Assembly: GCA_026122225.1 (NCBI GenBank)
Contig: JANEZZ010000739.1
Coordinates: 186,001 to 250,000 of the forward strand
Direction: 5' to 3'
DNA: 64,000 bases
Origin: Heloderma charlesbogerti
Lineage: Eukaryota > Chordata > Lepidosauria > Squamata > Helodermatidae
Shown one piece after another: positions 1 through 12,525 of the stretch. Position 1 is the first letter of the stretch; every line of letters begins with the position of its first letter. The translations under genes were made by a program, and so were the position numbers. The notes beneath the pieces were generated by a model. The model worked only from the letters and a program-made list of their open reading frames with translations. It was not told where the DNA came from and searched no databases.

Positions 1-430
1 GGGGGGAGGCTCATCCGTCCCTCTCCCCGGAAGCCTCCCCAGCAGGCTCCGCTCCACAGCGAGTCCATGGAGCTGCCGGCTGGGCCCATCCGCAGCTGGA
101 CTTCCAGCCACTGCCATGCAAATGGCGTCCAGCGTAGCAGACGCCATTTGCGTCCCTGCCTTTTACCGTGATAGGCTACGTAAATCTTTACGTAGCCTAT
201 CATGGCAAAAGGCAGGGACACAAATGGCGTCTGCTATGCCGTACACCATTTATGTCCGAAGACAGGCAGCAGCGGACGGCAGCGGACAGACGGCGGCAGG
301 TAGGATCCAGCCGACACAGATTCCCCCAGGTGGCAGAGGTGAGTCTTTCGTTCTGCCGCGGACTCTGGGGGGGCAGATTCTTAGAATCCAGCCTCATTGG
401 AGTCCGTGGTGGAATTCTCCGCCATCCCTA
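1..430. mobile_element. hAT-like non-autonomous DNA transposon, cut by window start
   Basis: This stretch matches the outer parts of the element at 7000-7189 and 16137-16670: the same GC-rich end, the same ATGCAAATGGCG blocks and the same palindrome built on GATAGGCTACGTAAA. It ends at 430 in CATCCCTA, the inverse of the TAGGGATG terminus of the other copy. The left terminus lies outside the window, so no target duplication can be checked. No transposase frame is visible. The overlapping ORFs are chance frames through the palindrome. Confidence 0.75.
136..235. repeat. Near-perfect 49-bp-arm hairpin inside hAT-like element
   Basis: Arms 136-184 and 187-235 are inverted copies around a 2-nt centre, with only a couple of mismatches. 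The inner arm reads GATAGGCTACGTAAA and its complement, and the outer arm carries the CGCCATTTG / CAAATGGCG pair. It could extrude as a cruciform. It is homologous to the hairpin series at 16148-16440. Confidence 0.85.
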
Positions 431-604
431 CTCCCAACCTGCAGAAACCTTGCCTGCAAGAACACTGTTATTCTCTCAATAGCAGCAGCAGTTAAATAGC
501 AGTCTCACTGGAAATCACTTGTGGCTAGCAGAAGCTTTTGCCTCTCCCAATCCCCAGTGGTCTCTAGTTTTCTGTGGGCAGAGAGGGGAGGTTTAAACTT
601 CCCC

Positions 605-780
605 ATCCCTCTGTGTGTGTTTGTGCCTACTGGGGGAGTGTGTGTGTTTGTGTATGTGTGTGAGTATGTGTTTCGATGTGTGGGGGAAGAGTATGTGTAA
701 GCTTGTGTATCGGGAGGGGGAGAGTGTGTGTGTATGTGTAGGGGGGCTGCACACTGTGTGTGTGCACACATCTGTCCCCC
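605..780 (+). repeat. Imperfect TG-rich simple repeat
   Basis: GTGTGT runs are interspersed with GTATGTG, GTTTGTG and G-rich blocks. No coding signal is seen. The minus-strand ORF over it is a low-complexity His/Thr/Tyr-rich frame. Confidence 0.8.
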
Positions 781-940
781 AGCCCTACATCTAACACTGG
801 ATGTGGCCCTCAGAGGAAAAAGGTTGTGCACCCCTGGCCTAGGGTGTGGCATTGACGGGTGAGATTCCCCACGCTGCAGCTGATAACGTGGCAGCAAATT
901 TTTTAAAAGGCAGGGCTGAGGAGGCACAAACTTATGTTGA

Positions 941-1137
941 CCCTAGGAACATAGGAAGCTGCCTTACACTGAGTCTGACCATTGGTCCATCTAGCCCGGT
1001 ATTGTTGACACTGACTGGCAGCAGCTCTGCAGGGTTTCAGGCAGGAGTTTTTCCAGCCCTACCTACAGATGCCAAGGATGGAACCTGTTACTTTCTGTAT
1101 GCAAAGTACATGCTATACCACTAAGCTATGGCCCCTC
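941..1137 (-). mobile_element. tRNA-derived reptile SINE
   Basis: The plus strand reads the family backwards: AGGAACATAGGAAGCTGCCTTA, then the CTGACCATTGGTCCAT core, ending in CACTAAGCTATGGCCCCT, the complement of the tRNA-like head. The same family is seen at 39405-39605 (minus) and complete on the plus strand at 54822-55016, where Pol III A and B boxes are visible. A CAA/TAA simple tract follows to about 1162. Confidence 0.8.
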
Positions 1138-1162
1138 CAACAACAACAACAATAATAATAAT

Positions 1163-3384
1163 AAATGGCCCTGTTGTTCAGCTATTATGTGAGTCTAGAA
1201 GCAAAGTCAAGAATGCAAATTTACAAACCCTTCTTCCCCAAACTGTGCACATCTTATCTATTGGGTTAAGAAATCCATTGCTTTTCCATTTCAAAGCTCT
1301 CATTTCTCTCCCCACACACACTCCACACTACTGAATTTTGAAGTTCAAAAACCCAGGTAGGACAGTAGTTGCTTAGCCTTTTGTCTACTTGTGTCTATTT
1401 TAATTACATCTTAAATCCTTTAGCCAGCAATAAAATAAAAGAGGAAAGTGGAAAGGTGAAATTAAATAACTACACTCTGAATGTTATGTTCCTAAATTTG
1501 CTAGTAATGAATTGTTAATACCGGTGATTTAGAAATTATATTAAATAATTTAGATCTAATCATAGAATACATGTAACGCAAGTCGTATTAAGTAACCAAA
1601 AGGAGTGCAAGAATGTAGTATGAGAACTGGAGGGAAAGATATACCAAAAGGAAGAAACAAAACAGATTCCACTTAAGGCTAAGCTGAAAATTCTCACTTG
1701 AGAACTATCAGCTCAAATTTGGGGTGGAGCATTTTGGCCTTCAGCAAAATGGACTGTGATTTTGGGGAGGGTGAAAATCTTTTTATCTTTTTTAGATTTA
1801 TCTAAAATCTTTTTAGTCCTTCAGTTTGTTATTTAATGTTTTGTGTTTTTATATATTTCCCTGCTGATGGTTTTTACTCTGGTTTTGTTATGTTTCAAAA
1901 TTGAACAGGTGTTATATTATGTCTAATTATGTTGTATTTCAGAGTTTTCATTTTTGTGAACTGCCCAGAGAGCTTTGACTATTGGGCATTATAGAAATGT
2001 AATGAAATTAATTAATTTATCTTTGAAATGTTCAGGAGTTTGCCACTGGCAGTGGGCCCAGTGGTGTTTTTACATTTAAACACTTCTCAATAGCCAGCAG
2101 CTGACAGCCATATTTCTACCCACCCACCAGAATGCCCTGGTTGAACTGTCAACTGGGGGAGTGGAAATGGCAGGTGCCATTTTTTCTCACGGCCACCATC
2201 TGCCACCCCAAGAATGATCTGGAATGATGCGATTTCCAGACATTGGGGGCGGCAGGGGTGAATAGCCAATGCATGCCTGCCTGGTGCTGCCAACATCATC
2301 AACATCACCTCCATCACCATAACAGGCAGCATCATTAAAAGAGAGATTGCTTACCTGTAACCATACCTCTTCCAGTGGTCATCCATGCAACCACAAATGT
2401 GGGGTCTTCACCTGTTCAAGGTAATGTTCAGAACCTTCTAGAGTGAGGTGATGAATCATGTTTGGCTAAAGTGTTGGTAATATTGCAACCTCGTCTGCAA
2501 GTTACTGGAAAGGGGCAGTGTTGCAGTTAGTTCATGGGAAGTTTGACCACAGCTAGCCTTAGGATCTCTATAGCCTACAATGCAGTTTCCTGTGATTTTG
2601 CTCATCCCCTCCCCACCCCACTCCATTGCTGGGAGCAGTTAGGTTTGCTCTCTCTCACTCCTGCCAGTGTTATAGAACACAAAGAAATGGACTGGACAAA
2701 CTCTGTTTGAAACTCTATGCTGTACCTGCATATTATATGCAAGAATATTGTGAGTAAACTGTTTTACCTTTTCTTCACTGAAGAAAGGTGAGGTCTCCTT
2801 TTATTTTAGCTTTGTGTGCATGTGGGACTGGTAAACGCTCATTCTGTTCTGCCTTTTGTCTTTTTCTCTGCTAACTGCCTTTTTAACAGGAGGCAGCAAT
2901 ACTGAATCAATTCCCATCATGAAGAACCTCACAGTGCACATACAAATACATTCAGGCCCCACCATCCCTTCCAATTCCTAATGGACTACCACAGCAGTTG
3001 CATTGTCAGATATTTTTCCTAAAATTCCAAAAGCGTTTCATTGCCTAGCTGCAGAATGCTGCAAATGCAATGCAAAGGATGGGGGAGAATTGTTTTCATT
3101 TTCATTTTATTTTTATGTGGACGTTTGTAAATGCATGCCTCCTGACCTGTCCTTGAACCTCAACATAGACATGTTCCTCACCATGTTTCACATCACTCTG
3201 CATACCTTCATTGCAGTTCAGGAGGTATAATTTGATGCGATATAATATAGCCAGGAGATCACTAGGATTGACTGGCTGCCATAACTTCGAAGCTTCAGAT
3301 GTTTGCTTTGAAGTGACTGTTCTTTAGCACCACCCAGGAGACACATGTGACTTAAGGAATGTCACAGACACGAACAGTCATTGT
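1163..3384. other. Intergenic DNA with decayed repeat pieces, no gene seen
   Basis: Around 1800-2022 the sequence looks like the 3' end of an L2-type LINE: GAACTGCCCAGAGAG, a stem-like core, ATAGAAATGTAATG and an A/T tail. From about 2345 a CTTACCTGTAAC... stretch resembles an old reptile DNA repeat, but I cannot name it. Short ORFs here have no recognisable domains. Confidence 0.4.
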
Positions 3385-4797
3385 CCCCCTAAAATTTTAA
3401 ACAACGGACTACCACAAGGCTTGGTTCTTGCACCTCTCCTTTTCAATCTACACATAGCTGACATACCACACACAAAGTCGAGGAAGTTTGCCTACGTGGA
3501 TGATTGGGCTATAGCCACACAACATAAATCCTTTAAGAGAACTGAAGATGTCCTCACTTCTGATCTAGACATTGTTGTTGTTGTTCAGTCGTTAAGTCGT
3601 GTCCGACTCTTTGTGACCCCATGGACCATAGCACGCCAGGCCTTCCTGTCCTCCACTCTCTCCCGGAATGTGCTCAAGTTCATATTCACTGCATCGGTGA
3701 TGCTATCTAGCCATCTCATCCTCTGCCATCCCCTTTTCCTTTTGCCGATCTAGACATAGTGGATAAATCTTTCTGTAAGTGGAGGTTACAGCCCAATCCA
3801 ACAAAGACAGAATTAACATGCTTCCACCTTTGTAACAGATCAGCAGGCAGAGAGCTCAACGTTCAATTTAAGGGAAACCGGCTCAATCACAACATGCATC
3901 CTAAATATCTTGGGGTCACACTGGATAGGACACTTTCCTATAAAGAACACCTGATGAAGACTGCTGCCAAACTGAGAAGTAGAAATAACATTCTACACAA
4001 ACTATGTGGCACTAGCTGGGGCTCGACAGCGGATACGCTGAGAACGACCGCACTCAGTCTGGTTTACTCAGCAGCAGAGTACTGTGCCCCAGTTTGGCTT
4101 AATAGTCCGCACACGAGAAAGATCGATACACAACTGCATGAGTCAATGCGCATTGTTAGTGGGACAATACGACCTACTCCCACATACTGGCTGCCTGTTT
4201 TGAGCCATATACCACCTCCGGATGCAAGACAAAAGAGCACCCTTCTTCAAGAATACCGGAAGATCTCTAGCTACCAATATTAAATGACGCAACCTACTTG
4301 GAGTGAAACAGGTTAAGATTGAGACATCCAGCCATTTCTATTGCTAAAGCTCTTCTAGAAGATTATTTCAATATCCACAACACATGGAAACAACATTGGC
4401 TAGGAAACTGCCCTCCACAATGCTGAAGCTTGCACTGCGTCTTGGAAAAACCACCTGGATTTGACCAGCCCCATGCGATATGGACAACCTTGAACCGAAT
4501 TTGCATGGGTCATGGTAGATGTGCAGATGCCATTTATAAATGGGGCAAAACAACATCATCAGGTTGTGATTGTCGGGCTGAAAAACAAACTATCCAACAT
4601 ATAGTGACAGAGTGTCAAAACCGAGCCTCCAATGGAGACTTTGCTGATTTCCTGGCTGTGACAACTGAAGTAAAAAACTATATCTGTAACCTAGACATAT
4701 ATTTGTAATATTCCTGTCTATATTTTATATTTTACATTTCATATTTATTATGCTCTATGTTTTTATTGTAATGCAATGTAAATGTGCCATACAATTA
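3385..4797 (+). mobile_element. LINE reverse transcriptase remnant, clade uncertain
   Basis: The reading begins inside the RT fingers/palm at GLPQGLVLAPLLFNLH and carries the catalytic YVDD box at 3493-3504, where the other LINEs here have YADD. After an inserted BovB fragment the frame resumes (LQPNPTKTELTCF, PKYLGVTLDRTLS, YCAPVWLNSPH). A frameshift near 4280 is followed by a C-terminal Cys/His stretch (CDCRAEKQTIQHIVTEC, about 4580-4610). The 3' UTR ends in TTAATG followed by the GATA array. It is 5'-truncated and non-functional. The YVDD box, Cys/His tail and tetranucleotide 3' tail separate it from the CR1, L2, BovB and L1 copies nearby. The LINE call is firm and the clade is not. Confidence 0.8.
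3573..3746 (-). mobile_element. BovB LINE 3' fragment inserted in the LINE RT
   Basis: The plus strand starts TTGTTGTTGTTCAGTCG, the complement of the BovB CAACAACAA tail, and continues with GTGTCCGACTCTTTGTGACC, as at 7190 and 22263. It is flanked by an exact 11-bp duplication, GATCTAGACAT, at 3562-3572 and 3747-3757. This is a clean target-primed insertion of a 5'-truncated copy into the host LINE. Confidence 0.92.
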
Positions 4798-4798
4798 A

Positions 4799-4799
4799 T

Positions 4800-4853
<54 letters not shown>
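4799..4853 (+). repeat. (GATA)n microsatellite
   Basis: Roughly fourteen uninterrupted ATAG units directly abut the 3' end of the LINE at 3385-4797. The array probably grew from that LINE's tail repeat. Confidence 0.95.
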
Positions 4854-6257
4854 GTTCAGGAGGTGGTCTTAGGACAGCAGGGCTTTTTTCTGGTAGCCTC
4901 CCAGGGACATTGTATGGGGGGGAAATATGACATTCATATTTTTCCATACTTCTATGCAGGAAGCAGCAGCACATCATAACATGCTGCCTCTTCCTGAACA
5001 TTTTTGAAAATAATTTGTAGCTGCTGCAAGAAGCTTTAAACTGTTTTTAAAAAACAACCTGGAGGGGGGCATGGAACCCTCAAACCACCTTGTAAGTATC
5101 TACCTTATTATTTTTTAAACGTTAAACTTTTAAAATTTAAACAAAACCACACCAATTTTAAAAGACTTTTCCTTAAACAACTGCACAGAAATGGGATGGG
5201 AAACCATGGGGGGGGGGGCCACATACAGATATGGAAGGGAACAAACTTAGCCTGTTCATCCATCCCTAGCAAAGGTGCAGAAGCCCTATGTGGCACCCAC
5301 AGAGACAAACAAACAAAAAGAAAAAAGAGAGGGGGAGAGTCTACTGCATCATTGATGCTGCTTCCAGTGGTATTCTCTTGAATCTTCCATGGATTTTTTC
5401 ACCTGAGAAGTTGCCACCCCCAATTCACTACCTGAGAATGAGGAAGTGAATTGGGGGAGGGAGTAAGTTTTGTTCAAAGCAACTCCCAGGACATTTTCTA
5501 ATGGATTTAATTCCCAGTCACCAAGAGAGTTCTTGACTGCAGCCTCAATCTGGAGGCAGAACTTGTAAATGAAGTGAAAGGGAGCAAGATAACCTGTTTC
5601 CTTACCACCACCACCACCTCACCTCCACCCAAGTCAGATGTGGAACATTGCCCTGGCACTTGCTCTCATATTACCTTCTTCCTCAGAAAAAAAAAAATGG
5701 GTGTCTGCCAAGCGTTAGCTGTCCCAAGGAGCCAGGTATTCGCTCAGGAAAAGGAAGAACAGAAAAAATGAAAACGCTGTTCCTTCAGCATAAGAAAGGG
5801 AGCTGGGAGGAAACGCTTGGGGCAAGCCAGAGATTGCCTAATTGTCTAAAAATCCCTTTAGACAGGCAATTCTTATGTTACCCATCCCCACTACTGACCT
5901 TTATACCAGGGCTATTTGCTGCTTGCGGCAAAGGACAAGATGCCACGCCCTCCCCAGTCCACATACAGTGAATCTTTCTTTAACACTAGCAATGGGACAG
6001 CAACTTCCACCATACCTGAAACAGTGGGTAGTTTAAGGAGCCCAGGACAAGTTGTGTGCCTTACATAGCTGGAGAGATCATGAGGAACAGCTGGGAGGCT
6101 GGCACCACTGCCCCCCAGAATCTGCCACCTGAGGCAATTGACTCACATTGCTTAATGATAGGGCCAGCCCTGCACAAAGAATCACAGATTCCTCCAGGGA
6201 ATCCAAATAGCCATTCCCAGACCTTCTAAAGGATGAGTTTCGGCTTCAGATATCTTT
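4854..6257. other. Intergenic DNA, nothing recognised
   Basis: No exon-like frame with splice sites and no confident repeat family is seen. A poly-G run (about 5210-5218) and an A-rich run (5685-5697) are present. Confidence 0.4.
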
Positions 6258-7211
6258 TTTATTTTTATTTTTAATACAAAACACTTTATTAAGAGATTTC
6301 AGATACACGGGTGACAAAAGGAAGCCAAATAGTATCATATGCCTTGAAATCAGTATGCCCTTTCCCATACACAGGTTGTGAGTTAGCTTTTCCATCAGGG
6401 CAAGCTTCCATACATGACTGTACCAAATCTCTAAAGTAAAATCTGAAGATTTCTACCCACCTGCTGTTGCAAATTGAGCTGTTAAAAGAAAAATTATAAG
6501 TTCCCTATGTAATAATTTTGTACCTATAAATTGGGAAAGGAGTGCAAGTATTGGGGTTTTGGGATCTAATTGTTTAGTAATAATAGAAATCTGATTAAAA
6601 ATGCAATCCCAGAAATCTGATACATGGGGGCAAAGCCACCACATGTGAAAGAGGGACCCACATTCTGTGCATCCTCTCCAAGCATTAGGGGATAAAGAAG
6701 GGTTCATAAAACTCAGTTTCATCAGAGTAAGATACCATCTATGAAGCAATGTTAAGGTTACTCCCCATACTGAACAGGAAACAGATTTTAATGGAGGCGA
6801 TGACCACATGTTTTTCCACATTGAGTCAGAGATAGTGAGACCTAGGTCTGTCTCCCAAACAGCCCTGAGTCCGGAAAATTGGTCACATTTTGCATCTATC
6901 ATTATGTGGTATAAAATGGAGATCAGACCCTTTCTCTTGCTTGGAGATTCCAAGCAGATGTTCTCAGATGAGTTGAGATCCCTAGTCATTTAATGAGAGT
7001 AGGGATGTACGAATCCCTTACCTGGCTCCGCACAGGGGCATCCGCAGTGGGGGGGAGGCGCTCCATCCCTCCCCCTGGAATCCTCGATGAGGGGGAAGGC
7101 TCTCCATCCCTCCCCCCGGAATCCTGCCCAGCCAGCTACGCTCCGCGGCCAAGCCACCCGCAGCCAGACATCCGGCCGCTGGGCAGCCCTTGTTGTTGTT
7201 CAGTCATTCAG

Positions 7212-8095
7212 TCATGTCCGACTCTTCGTGACCCCATAGACCATAGTACGCCAGGCCTTCCTGTCCTGCGCTCTCTCCTGGAGTGTGCTCAAGTCCATAT
7301 TCATTGCATCAGTGATGCTATCTAGCCATCTCATCCTCTGCCGTCCCCTTCTCCTTTTGCCTTCAGTCTTTCCCAGCATCAGGGTCTTTTCCAGAGAGTT
7401 TTCTCTTCGCATTAGGTGGCCAAAATATTTGAGCTTCAGCTTCAGTATCTGTCCTTCCAATGAGCTCTCAGGGTTGATTTCCTTTAGGATTGACTGATTT
7501 GACCTCCTTGCAGTCCAAGGGACTCGTAAGAGTCTTCTCCAGCACCACAGTTCGAAAGCATCAGTTCTTCGGCGCTCAGCCTTCCTTATAGTCCAGCTCT
7601 CACAGCCATACATTACTACTGGGAAAACCATAGCTTTGATTAGACGGACCTTTGTCGGCAAGGTGATGTCTCTGCTTCTTACTATACTGTCTAGGTTTGC
7701 CATAGCTTTCCTCCCAAGGAGCAAGCATCTTTTAATTTCATGGCTACAGTCACCATCTGCAGTGATCTTGGAGCCCAAGCAAATAAAATCTGTCACTGCT
7801 TCCATTTCTTCCCCTTCCATATGCCAGGAAGTGATGGGGCCAGATGTCATGATCTTAGTTTTTTTAATGTTGAGTTTCAAACCAGCTTTTGCACTCTCCT
7901 CTTTCACCCTCAACAAGAGGCTCTTGAGATCCTCTTCGCTTTCTGCCATTAGGGTGGTATCATCTGCGTATCTGAGGTTGTTGATAATTCTCCCGGCAGT
8001 CTTAATTCCGACCTGTGATTCATCCATCCCGGCGTTTCTCATGATATACTCTGCATATAAGTTAAATAAGCAGGGCAACAATATGCAGTCTAGAG
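7212..8095 (-). pseudogene. BovB ORF2, RT palm and C-terminal half
   Basis: A single open frame of 289 codons runs from the CR1 junction to the normal stop. It covers PCLFNLYAEYIMRNAG, the catalytic YADD (7959-7970), ICLGSKIT, and the RTE C-terminus (CWRRLLRVPWTARRSNQS, LKYFGHLMRREN, GVTKSRT). It would encode the DNA-copying half of the retroelement protein, but it is cut off from its endonuclease half. Confidence 0.93.
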
Positions 8096-8125
8096 GAAGG
8101 AACTAGAGGATCGGCTATCCTTGAC

Positions 8126-10033
8126 TTGATCCTAGCCAACAGAGATGACTTAGTGGATAAAGTAGCAGTTACAGGAACTCTGGGGGAAAGTGACCATGTT
8201 GTACTTGAGTTCTTGGTTCTAAGGGAAGCAAAAGCTGAGTGTAGTCAAACGCGTACCCTGGATTTTAGGAAAGCTTATTTTAATAAACTCAGAACAATGA
8301 TCAGTAAGGTCCCATGGCAAGCGACGCTAATGAGAAAAGGAGTCCAAGATGGGTGGGAGCTTTTAAAAAAGGAAATTCTCAAGGCACAATCACAAACAAT
8401 TCCAACAAGAAGAAAAGGTGGAAGACAACAGAAGAAGCCAATGTGGCTTCACAAAAAGCTTAGGGATGACCTGAAAACAAAAAAGGATACATATAGGAAG
8501 TGGAAAGAAGGCCAAGTAACAAAGGAAGAGTACAGGCAGATAGCACAGAATTGCAGGGATGGCAATTCAGGAAGGCTAAAGCTGAGAATGAGCTGAGGTT
8601 AGCAAGGGATGCTAAAAACAACAAAAAGGCTTTCTTCAGCTACGTGCATAGTAAAAAGCAGAGGAAAGAAATAGTGGTTCAGCTATTAAATAAGTATGGC
8701 AAAACAATAACAGATGACCAAGAAAAGGCAGAGGTGCTCAATTCCTACTTTGTCTCAGGGTCTATGACCCCCCTGGCAAAGGCGAAGTACAGGCTGAAGG
8801 GGCAGGATTGCAGCTTGAGATCGACAGGCATATGGTCAAGGAACACCTAATTTCTTTGAATGAGTTCAAATCTCCAGGGCCAGATGAACTGCATCCTAGA
8901 GTCATAAAGGAACTGGCAGAAGAACTCTCAGAACCGCTGTCTATTCTCTTTGAGAAATCATGGAGAACGGGGGAAGTGCCAGATGACTGGAGGAGGGCTA
9001 ACGTTGTCCCTATCTTCAAAAAGGGTAAAAAGGAGGAACCTGGGAACTACAGACCAGTCAGTCTGACATCAATCCCTGGGAAAATTCTGGAGCAGATGAT
9101 AAAGGAATCCATCTGGAAGCACCTTGACAACAATGCCGTGATTACTCGAAGCCAACATGGATTTGTCAAGAACAAGTCCTGCCAGACAAATCTGATCTCA
9201 TTTCTTGATCAAGTAACCTCCCTTGTAGACCGTGGGAATGCTGTAGACATCATATACCTTGACTTCAGCAAAGCTTTCGACGAAGTGCCCCATGATATCC
9301 TGATGAGCAAACTAGCTCAAAGTGGGCTAGATGAAACAACGATCTGGTGGATCCACAGTTGGCTACAGAATCGGACTCAAAGAGTGCTTATCAATGGGAC
9401 CTTCTCAAACTGGGGAGAGGTAACGAGTGGGGTACCGCAGGGCTCAGTCCTGGGCCCAGTGCTCTTCAACATTTTTATGAATGACTTGGAGGAGGAGGTG
9501 CAGGGAATGCTGATCAAATCTGCAGATGACACCAAATTGGGCGGGATAGCTAATACTTTGGAAGACAGAAACAAAATTCAAAGTGATCTGGATAGACTGG
9601 AGCGCTGGGCAGAAAACAACAGAATGACATTTAATAGGGATAAATGCCAAGTTCTGCACCTAGGAAAAAGAAACCAAATGCACAGTTACAAGATGGGGAA
9701 TACGTGGCTCAACCACACTACAAGCGAGAAGGATCTTGGAATGGTTGTCGATCACAAGCTGAATATGAGCCAACAATGTGATGTGGCTGCAAAAAAGGCA
9801 AATGCTATTTTGGGCTGCATTAATAGAAGCATAGCTTCCAAATCCCGGGAAGTACTAGTTCCCCTCTACTCAGCACTGGTTAGGCCTCATCTGGAGTACT
9901 GTGTCCAGTTCTGGGCACCACACTTTAAGAAGGATGCAGACAAACTGGAGAGGGTTCAGAGGAGGGCAACAAAGATGATCAGGGGACTGGAAACAAAGCC
10001 CTATGAAGACAGAACTGAAAGAACTGGGCATGT
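8126..10033 (+). pseudogene. CR1 ORF2: end of endonuclease plus reverse transcriptase
   Basis: It opens in the last endonuclease motif (GESDHVVLEF), passes a basic linker, frameshifts near 8590 and 8830, then gives a 400-codon RT frame: SPGPDELHPRV, DWRRANVVPIFKKG, NYRPVSLTSIPGKILEQ, YLDFSKAFDEVPH, GVPQGSVLGPVLFN and a catalytic SADD (9520-9531, Phe to Ser ahead of ADD), then LHLGKRNQ and EYCVQFWAPH. The frame is lost at 10034, where A/T-rich L2 tail sequence begins. Confidence 0.92.
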
Positions 10034-10208
10034 TTATTTATTATTTATTTATTATTTATTATTAAATTTATTAATCGCCCATCTGGCTGGTCACCCAGCC
10101 ACTCTGGGCGATGTACAACATACAATAAAACAGTTTAAAACAATAAAATTCTACAATAAAAACATTTTCTAAAATACCCTAACCCACCCCAAATGCCTGC
10201 CTGAACAA

Positions 10209-12468
10209 CTACGTTTTTAATGCACGACGGAAGCTCATTAAAGAGGGGGCATGACGGAGTTCCCTAGGGAGGGAGTTCCACAGAGTGGGGGCCACCACAG
10301 AAAAGGCCCTCTCCCTCGTCCCCACCAGTCTAGCTGTCCTGGCTGCTGGGACAGAGAGAAGGCCATCCGAGGCTGATCTTGTTAAGCGGCCTGTCTGGTG
10401 CTGCTGGAGGCGCTCCTTAAGATAGGCTGGGCCAGAACCATATAGGGTTTTAAAGGTCAAAACCAACACCTTGAATTTGGCCCGGAAAACAACTGGTAAC
10501 CCGTGCAACTCCTTCAGCACTGGAGTGATGTGATCTCGCCGGCGGCTGCCTTTAATCAAGCGAGCCATCGCGTTCTGTACCAGCTGCAGTTCCAAACCGT
10601 CTTCAAGGGTAACCCCACGTAGAGCGCATTACAGTAGTCTAAACGAGAGGAGACCAGGGCATGTACTACCGATGGGAGCAGATGGTTGGGAAGGAAGGGG
10701 CGCAGCCGCCGTATCAGATGGAGTTGATACAGCGCTGTCCGGCTCACAGCTGACACCTGAGTCTCCATGGACAGCTGGGAGTCCAAAATGACCCCCAGGC
10801 TGCGGACCTGGTCTTTCAAGGGTAGCCATACCCCATTCAATACCAGGTCAACATCCCCTAGCCTCCCCTTGTCTCCCACCAAAAGTACCTCGGTCTTGTC
10901 AGGGTTCAGCTTCAGCTTATTCCTCCCCATCGAGCCACTCACCATCTCCAGACATTTGGACAGGGATTCTACGTGAGAATCTTCACCAACCTTGGTGAAG
11001 ATTTGAACGAGAGGTAGAGCTGCGAGTCATCCGCATATTGATGACACTGCACCCCAAACCTCCTGATGATAGCCCACAGCGGCTTCACATAGATGTTAAA
11101 TAGCATCGAGGAGAGGATGGAACCCTGTGGCACCCCACAAGTAAGTGGCCACAGGTCTGAAACCTCCTCTCCTAGTGCTACCCTCTGGTACCTGCCGGAG
11201 AGGAAGGACCGGAACCACCACAATACGGTGTCTCCAATGCCCAACCCCTCCAGGCGGTCCAGGAGGATACCGTGGTCAACGGTATCAAAAGCCGCTGAGA
11301 GGTCGAGGAGAACAAGGAAGGAGCATTCCCCCCTATCCAGAGCCCTCCTCATATCATCTACCAAGGCGACCAAGGCCGTTTCTGTCCCATGCCCAAGCCT
11401 GAAGCTCGACTGAAATGGGTCTAGATAATCAGTTTCTTCCAAGTGTGCTTTCAACTGCACCGCCACCACCCGCTCAATCACCATGCCCAAAAATGGCAGA
11501 TTTGAGACTGGGCGAAAGTTGTTCAGAACTTGAGGATCCAAGGAGGGCTTCTTTAAGAGCGGTCTTATCACTGCCTCCTTGAGGGCTGATGGCATCACTC
11601 CCTCCTCAAGGGAGGTGTTCACCACCGCCCTGATCCCCTCACCCAGTCTCTCTCTGCAGCCCATAATGAGCCAGGATGGGCAAGGATCAAGTAAGCAGGT
11701 GGTCGGCCATACAGATGAAAGCACCTTCTCCACTTCATCAGGAGGAAGAAGCTGGAACCGATCCCACAAAACCGGTTTGCCACAGGCCGCCTCTTGCTCA
11801 CTAACTGTATCCACAGCGTGCAGAGTAACACACCTAATCTGATCAATTTTATCTGCAAAGTGCCTTGCCAAGGCCTCACAGGAGGCCTTAGAATGCTCCA
11901 GTGGTTCCGGAGCCACAGGACCGACCAGGCTCTGGACCACTTGGAACAGCCTCCTGGGACAGCACTCTGCAGACGTGATAGAGGCAGCATAATATTCCTT
12001 TTTTGCTGCCTTCACCACCACGTGATAGGCTGAAGATACAGCTCTAGCCCGTGTCTGATCGTCTTTGGAGTGAGACTTCCGCCACCGGCGCTCTAGCCGT
12101 CTCACCTCCTGTTTCAGAGCTTGTAACCGCAGATTGAACCATGGTGCAGTCCGAGCCCTGTTCAGGGGGAGAGGGCGTTTCGGAGCCACCTGATCTAATG
12201 CCCCAGTGATTGCGGCATTCCAGCCACCCACCAGGGTCTCAACCGAGTGGCCGTTGGTGTGCTCCAGAGAATCCCCAAGTGCGTTCAGGAATCCATTTGG
12301 ATCCATAAGACGCCTGGGGCGGACCATTTTAATGGGTCCTCCACCCCTGCGGAGGGGTTGTGGAACCGAGAAGTCCAACGTCACCAGATAGTGATCTGAC
12401 CATGACAAGGGGGTGGTGGATAAACCCCCGACTTTCAGATCACTCCCCGCTTCTCCAGAAACAAACAC
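10209..12468 (-). pseudogene. L2 reverse transcriptase and C-terminus
   Basis: A 499-codon frame (12468-10969) includes WSDHYLVTLDF, AVIRPLLKKPSLD, NFRPVSNLPFLGMVIERV, LLDLSAAFDTVDH, CGVPQGSILSSMLFN and catalytic YADD at 11026-11037. Two frame changes follow: 10945-10556 (NPDKTEVLLVG, SLGVILDSQLSME, SSRLDYCNALYVGLP) and 10595-10209 (QLVQNAMARLIKGSRRRDH, AFSVVAPTLWNSLPRELR). The motif order is that of L2. Only a few lesions separate it from an intact element. Confidence 0.92.
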
Positions 12469-12525
12469 AAGGTCTAGTGCATGACCGGCTACATGGGTGG
12501 GCCCAGTTAGAATATGGTGCAGCTC

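Noticed and set aside
505..927. 140-codon minus-strand ORF, rich in His, Thr and Tyr
   Set aside because: It is a low-complexity translation of a TG-rich simple repeat.
7285..8106. Plus-strand ORFs opposite BovB
   Set aside because: They are antisense shadows of the BovB reverse transcriptase frame.
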